64,000 nucleotides of DNA, taken from NCBI GenBank assembly GCA_964571695.1, contig CAZNDG010000006.1:1-64000 (forward strand), in the 5' to 3' direction. The notes beneath the pieces are model-generated. The model was not told the DNA's origin and did not search any database. It was given only the letters and a program-made list of their open reading frames with translations. Position 1 is the stretch's first letter. The number at the start of each line of letters is the position of its first letter. A program made the position numbers and the translations under genes. This stretch comes from UBA8958 sp964571695. Lineage in GTDB: Bacteria > Desulfobacterota > Syntrophia > Syntrophales > UBA8958. Of the stretch, positions 62,400 through 64,000 are shown piece by piece.

Positions 62400-63254
62400 T
62401 TAAAGGAGCCCGAGGCTGCTGACCAGCGGCAGGGGATCCACATTGTGCAGTTTGAACCACGTCGAGGTTCCGGGCAGGCCGAGGGCCAGGGCCACCAGCT
62501 CCGTAAAATAGAAGACGGGCAGGCGCAGGTTCTCGCTGGCCCGGGCGTCGAGATTGGCCATGCACACCGGACAGGCGGTGACCACGCAGTTCGCCCCGGC
62601 CTCCCGGGCCATGGTCATGAGCTTGTCCACCAGTTTTCCTACGATATCCGTCCGGCTGATGGTGAGACTGCCGCCGCAGCAATCCGTCTTGTATGACCAG
62701 TTTTTCACGTCCGCCCCCAGAGTCGCCAGGATGCCGTCGAGCATGTAGGGATTTTCGTAATCCTCGAAATTGCAGACCTCCGGGGGACGGACCAGGAGAC
62801 AGCCATAGTAGGACACGGGCCGCAACCCGGTAAGCTTCTTGACCACCTTGGCCTTCAGGGCGTCCAGGCCGATCTCGTTGTGAAGGATGTCGATGGGGCT
62901 CTTGACGTCCAATCCCGGCGTGTATTTCTGGCCAACAATCTCTTCCACTTCCTTTTTGAGGGCCTCGTCATGCTGGAGATGGTGCTGAGCCGATTTGAAG
63001 CGATTGAAACAGGCCGCGCAGGGCACCATCATCTCCTTGGCCTCCCCCTTGCCGGCGATCATGAGATTCCGGGCGGGAAGGGCCACGGAAAGCTTGAAGT
63101 TCGTAGCGTGGCCCGAGGTGGCGCCACAGCAGGACCAATCTTCGATTTCCTTGAGTTCCACGCCCAAGGCGCGGCTCACCGTCTTGACGGACTGGTCGTA
63201 TTCCTTCGCCGTCCCGTGGAGGGAACATCCCGGATAATAAGAAACTTTCAACAC
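62400..63254 (-). CDS. hdrB: Heterodisulfide-reductase-like subunit B
   Basis: The 284-aa protein has two CCG domains (WSCCGATSGHA, then PCAACFNRFKSA; and DCCGGSLTISR, then ACPVCMANLDA), the cysteine pattern of the noncubane 4Fe-4S clusters that split a disulfide. In Flx-Hdr systems the target is a cellular disulfide such as that of DsrC, rather than CoM-S-S-CoB. It is 26 bp after hdrC. Confidence 0.93.
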   Translation of the reverse strand: MLKVSYYPGCSLHGTAKEYDQSVKTVSRALGVELKEIEDWSCCGATSGHATNFKLSVALPARNLMIAGKGEAKEMMVPCAACFNRFKSAQHHLQHDEALKKEVEEIVGQKYTPGLDVKSPIDILHNEIGLDALKAKVVKKLTGLRPVSYYGCLLVRPPEVCNFEDYENPYMLDGILATLGADVKNWSYKTDCCGGSLTISRTDIVGKLVDKLMTMAREAGANCVVTACPVCMANLDARASENLRLPVFYFTELVALALGLPGTSTWFKLHNVDPLPLVSSLGLL

Positions 63255-63280
63255 TTGCCTCCTTGCTGTCGCTTGCCGCG

Positions 63281-63889
63281 TTACGCGTGCTTCGTTTTAT
63301 CGAATATCTTCCGGATCGTATTCATGTCCCGGGTCTTCGGAGAGACGAGGGACAATTTGCCCTTCATGAACATGGAGATGCCCATGCCCATATCGGAGAA
63401 GAGGTCCCCGGATTTGAGCTTGTAGTCCACCATCATGAACGGCTCGTTGATCCGGCCCCGGGATTTGATGCTGGCCAGGAACGCCTCGTGGAAGGAAAGG
63501 ACATTCTTTTCCCTGGCCCCGATGCCGGCGGCAATGGCCATCTCCCGGAGAACGTCCATCATCCGGGCGATGTCCACCTCGTTGGGACATCGGGTGATGC
63601 AGGTTTCGCAGGATGCACAGAGCCAGATGGTAGAACTACCCAGGACTTCCTTTTTCATTCCCATCTGGATCATCCGAATGACCTTGTTGGGGTTGTGTTC
63701 CATGGCGAAGGCCAGGGGACAGCCGGCGGTGCACTTCCGGCAGTGATAGCACCGCTGCAGGGGCACGCCGTTTATTTTCTCGTTTACTTCTTCCAGAAAG
63801 GTCTTCATGTTGACTCCATTCACCGTCCGTTCATCCTCGGTTACAGGCAGACAGCCGTAGGATTTGACCAGAATCTTGTTGCCGGTCAT
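63281..63889 (-). CDS. hdrC: Heterodisulfide-reductase-like subunit C
   Basis: The 202-aa iron-sulfur protein has two 4Fe-4S motifs, CYHCRKCTAGCPLAF and CASCETCITRCPNEVD, that hand electrons to HdrB. Start at 63889, two bases after the stop of the upstream gene, suggests coupling. It lies between an upstream partial gene and hdrB. Confidence 0.93.
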   Translation of the reverse strand: MTGNKILVKSYGCLPVTEDERTVNGVNMKTFLEEVNEKINGVPLQRCYHCRKCTAGCPLAFAMEHNPNKVIRMIQMGMKKEVLGSSTIWLCASCETCITRCPNEVDIARMMDVLREMAIAAGIGAREKNVLSFHEAFLASIKSRGRINEPFMMVDYKLKSGDLFSDMGMGISMFMKGKLSLVSPKTRDMNTIRKIFDKTKHA

Positions 63890-63891
63890 AT

Positions 63892-64000
63892 TTAGGGGTT
63901 ATAGATAAAATCTTCCTTGTCGTGTTCCTTGAAGGTGGAAAGGGGCGGAGGATCTTCCAGGGAGGCCCCCGCCCGGTTGCCGAAGAAATCAAAGGCATCC
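63892..64000 (-). CDS. C-terminal end of an upstream gene of the Flx-Hdr operon (rest outside window)
   Basis: Only the last 35 codons are visible (from AFDFFGNRAGASLEDPPPLS to KEDFIYNP and TAA at 63892). By position it should be HdrA, MvhD/FlxD or another partner, but the sequence itself does not say. Two bases separate its stop from the hdrC start. Confidence 0.6.
   Translation of the reverse strand, partial: DAFDFFGNRAGASLEDPPPLSTFKEHDKEDFIYNP

Noticed and set aside
1..64000. tRNA, rRNA, CRISPR arrays, insertion-sequence transposases, prophage genes
   Set aside because: I looked for tRNA T-arm and acceptor patterns, regularly spaced repeats and transposase or phage motifs and found none.

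Overview
The window is a contiguous piece of a bacterial chromosome with moderately high GC. It looks like an anaerobic, syntrophic or sulfate-reducer-like member of Desulfobacterota (old Deltaproteobacteria, Syntrophales-like). Supporting genes are a FlxAB/HdrBC electron-bifurcation module, an NfnAB transhydrogenase pair, a siroheme-decarboxylase-type AhbB, a TrpB2-type tryptophan synthase, sigma54 regulation, an Lpt/Tam-style diderm envelope and Hsp20 clusters. The taxonomic call is inference from gene content only.

Layout. 1-618: 3' end of a secreted FN3/Ig-like/dockerin-like protein. 928-6524 (minus): MGMT, MntP, UvrC, UvrB. 6761-8494: PHA synthase. 8588-13266: the classical rpmH-rnpA-yidD-yidC-jag-mnmE block, followed by a FlgT-like/CsgG-like envelope pair (13344-15606). 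15672-19018 (minus): HDAC-like deacetylase, Nudix, NRDE protein, sirtuin. 19224-20690: diadenylate cyclase fused to YbbR domains. 20819-26571 (minus): TamB and TamA. 26775-26981: an unannotated decayed corA remnant. 27072-29917: rubrerythrin-like protein, class III aminotransferase and BKACE enzyme. 29991-31696 (minus): frameshifted caspase-like protein with a HicB-like tail. 31929-35267 (minus): sigma54 activator and sensor kinase, with a probable sigma54-driven small RNA divergent from them. 35862-39795: secreted G/K-rich protein, RarA, small Cys protein, TrpB2 with a trp attenuator containing a WWW leader peptide. 40164-46026: GpsA-like, acyl-CoA synthetase, PCC protein, methyltransferase, nitroreductase, DUF2784. 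46100-53129: AtpE separated from AtpZ-AtpI-AtpB by AhbB-HemL and three nucleotide-sugar genes. 53489-54933: three Hsp20 genes. 55260-57133: hydrolase, Cache remnant, TrhA. 57729-64000 (minus): NfnB, NfnA, FlxA, FlxB, HdrB, HdrC and the end of one further subunit.

The most interesting signals lie outside the long genes: (i) a multi-hairpin trp attenuator in front of trpB2, with a 23-codon leader peptide carrying three consecutive Trp codons; (ii) a near-consensus sigma54 promoter followed about 100 nt later by a strong terminator with no ORF between, next to a sigma54-activator two-component system; (iii) the caspase/HicB fusion with a one-base lesion; (iv) a frameshifted corA relic; (v) two copies of a 69-bp dispersed repeat and a 144-bp MITE-like element. 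The redox genes at the right end (Flx/Hdr, Nfn) would couple NADH, NADPH, ferredoxin and a thiol/disulfide pair, as expected for an anaerobe living near thermodynamic limits.
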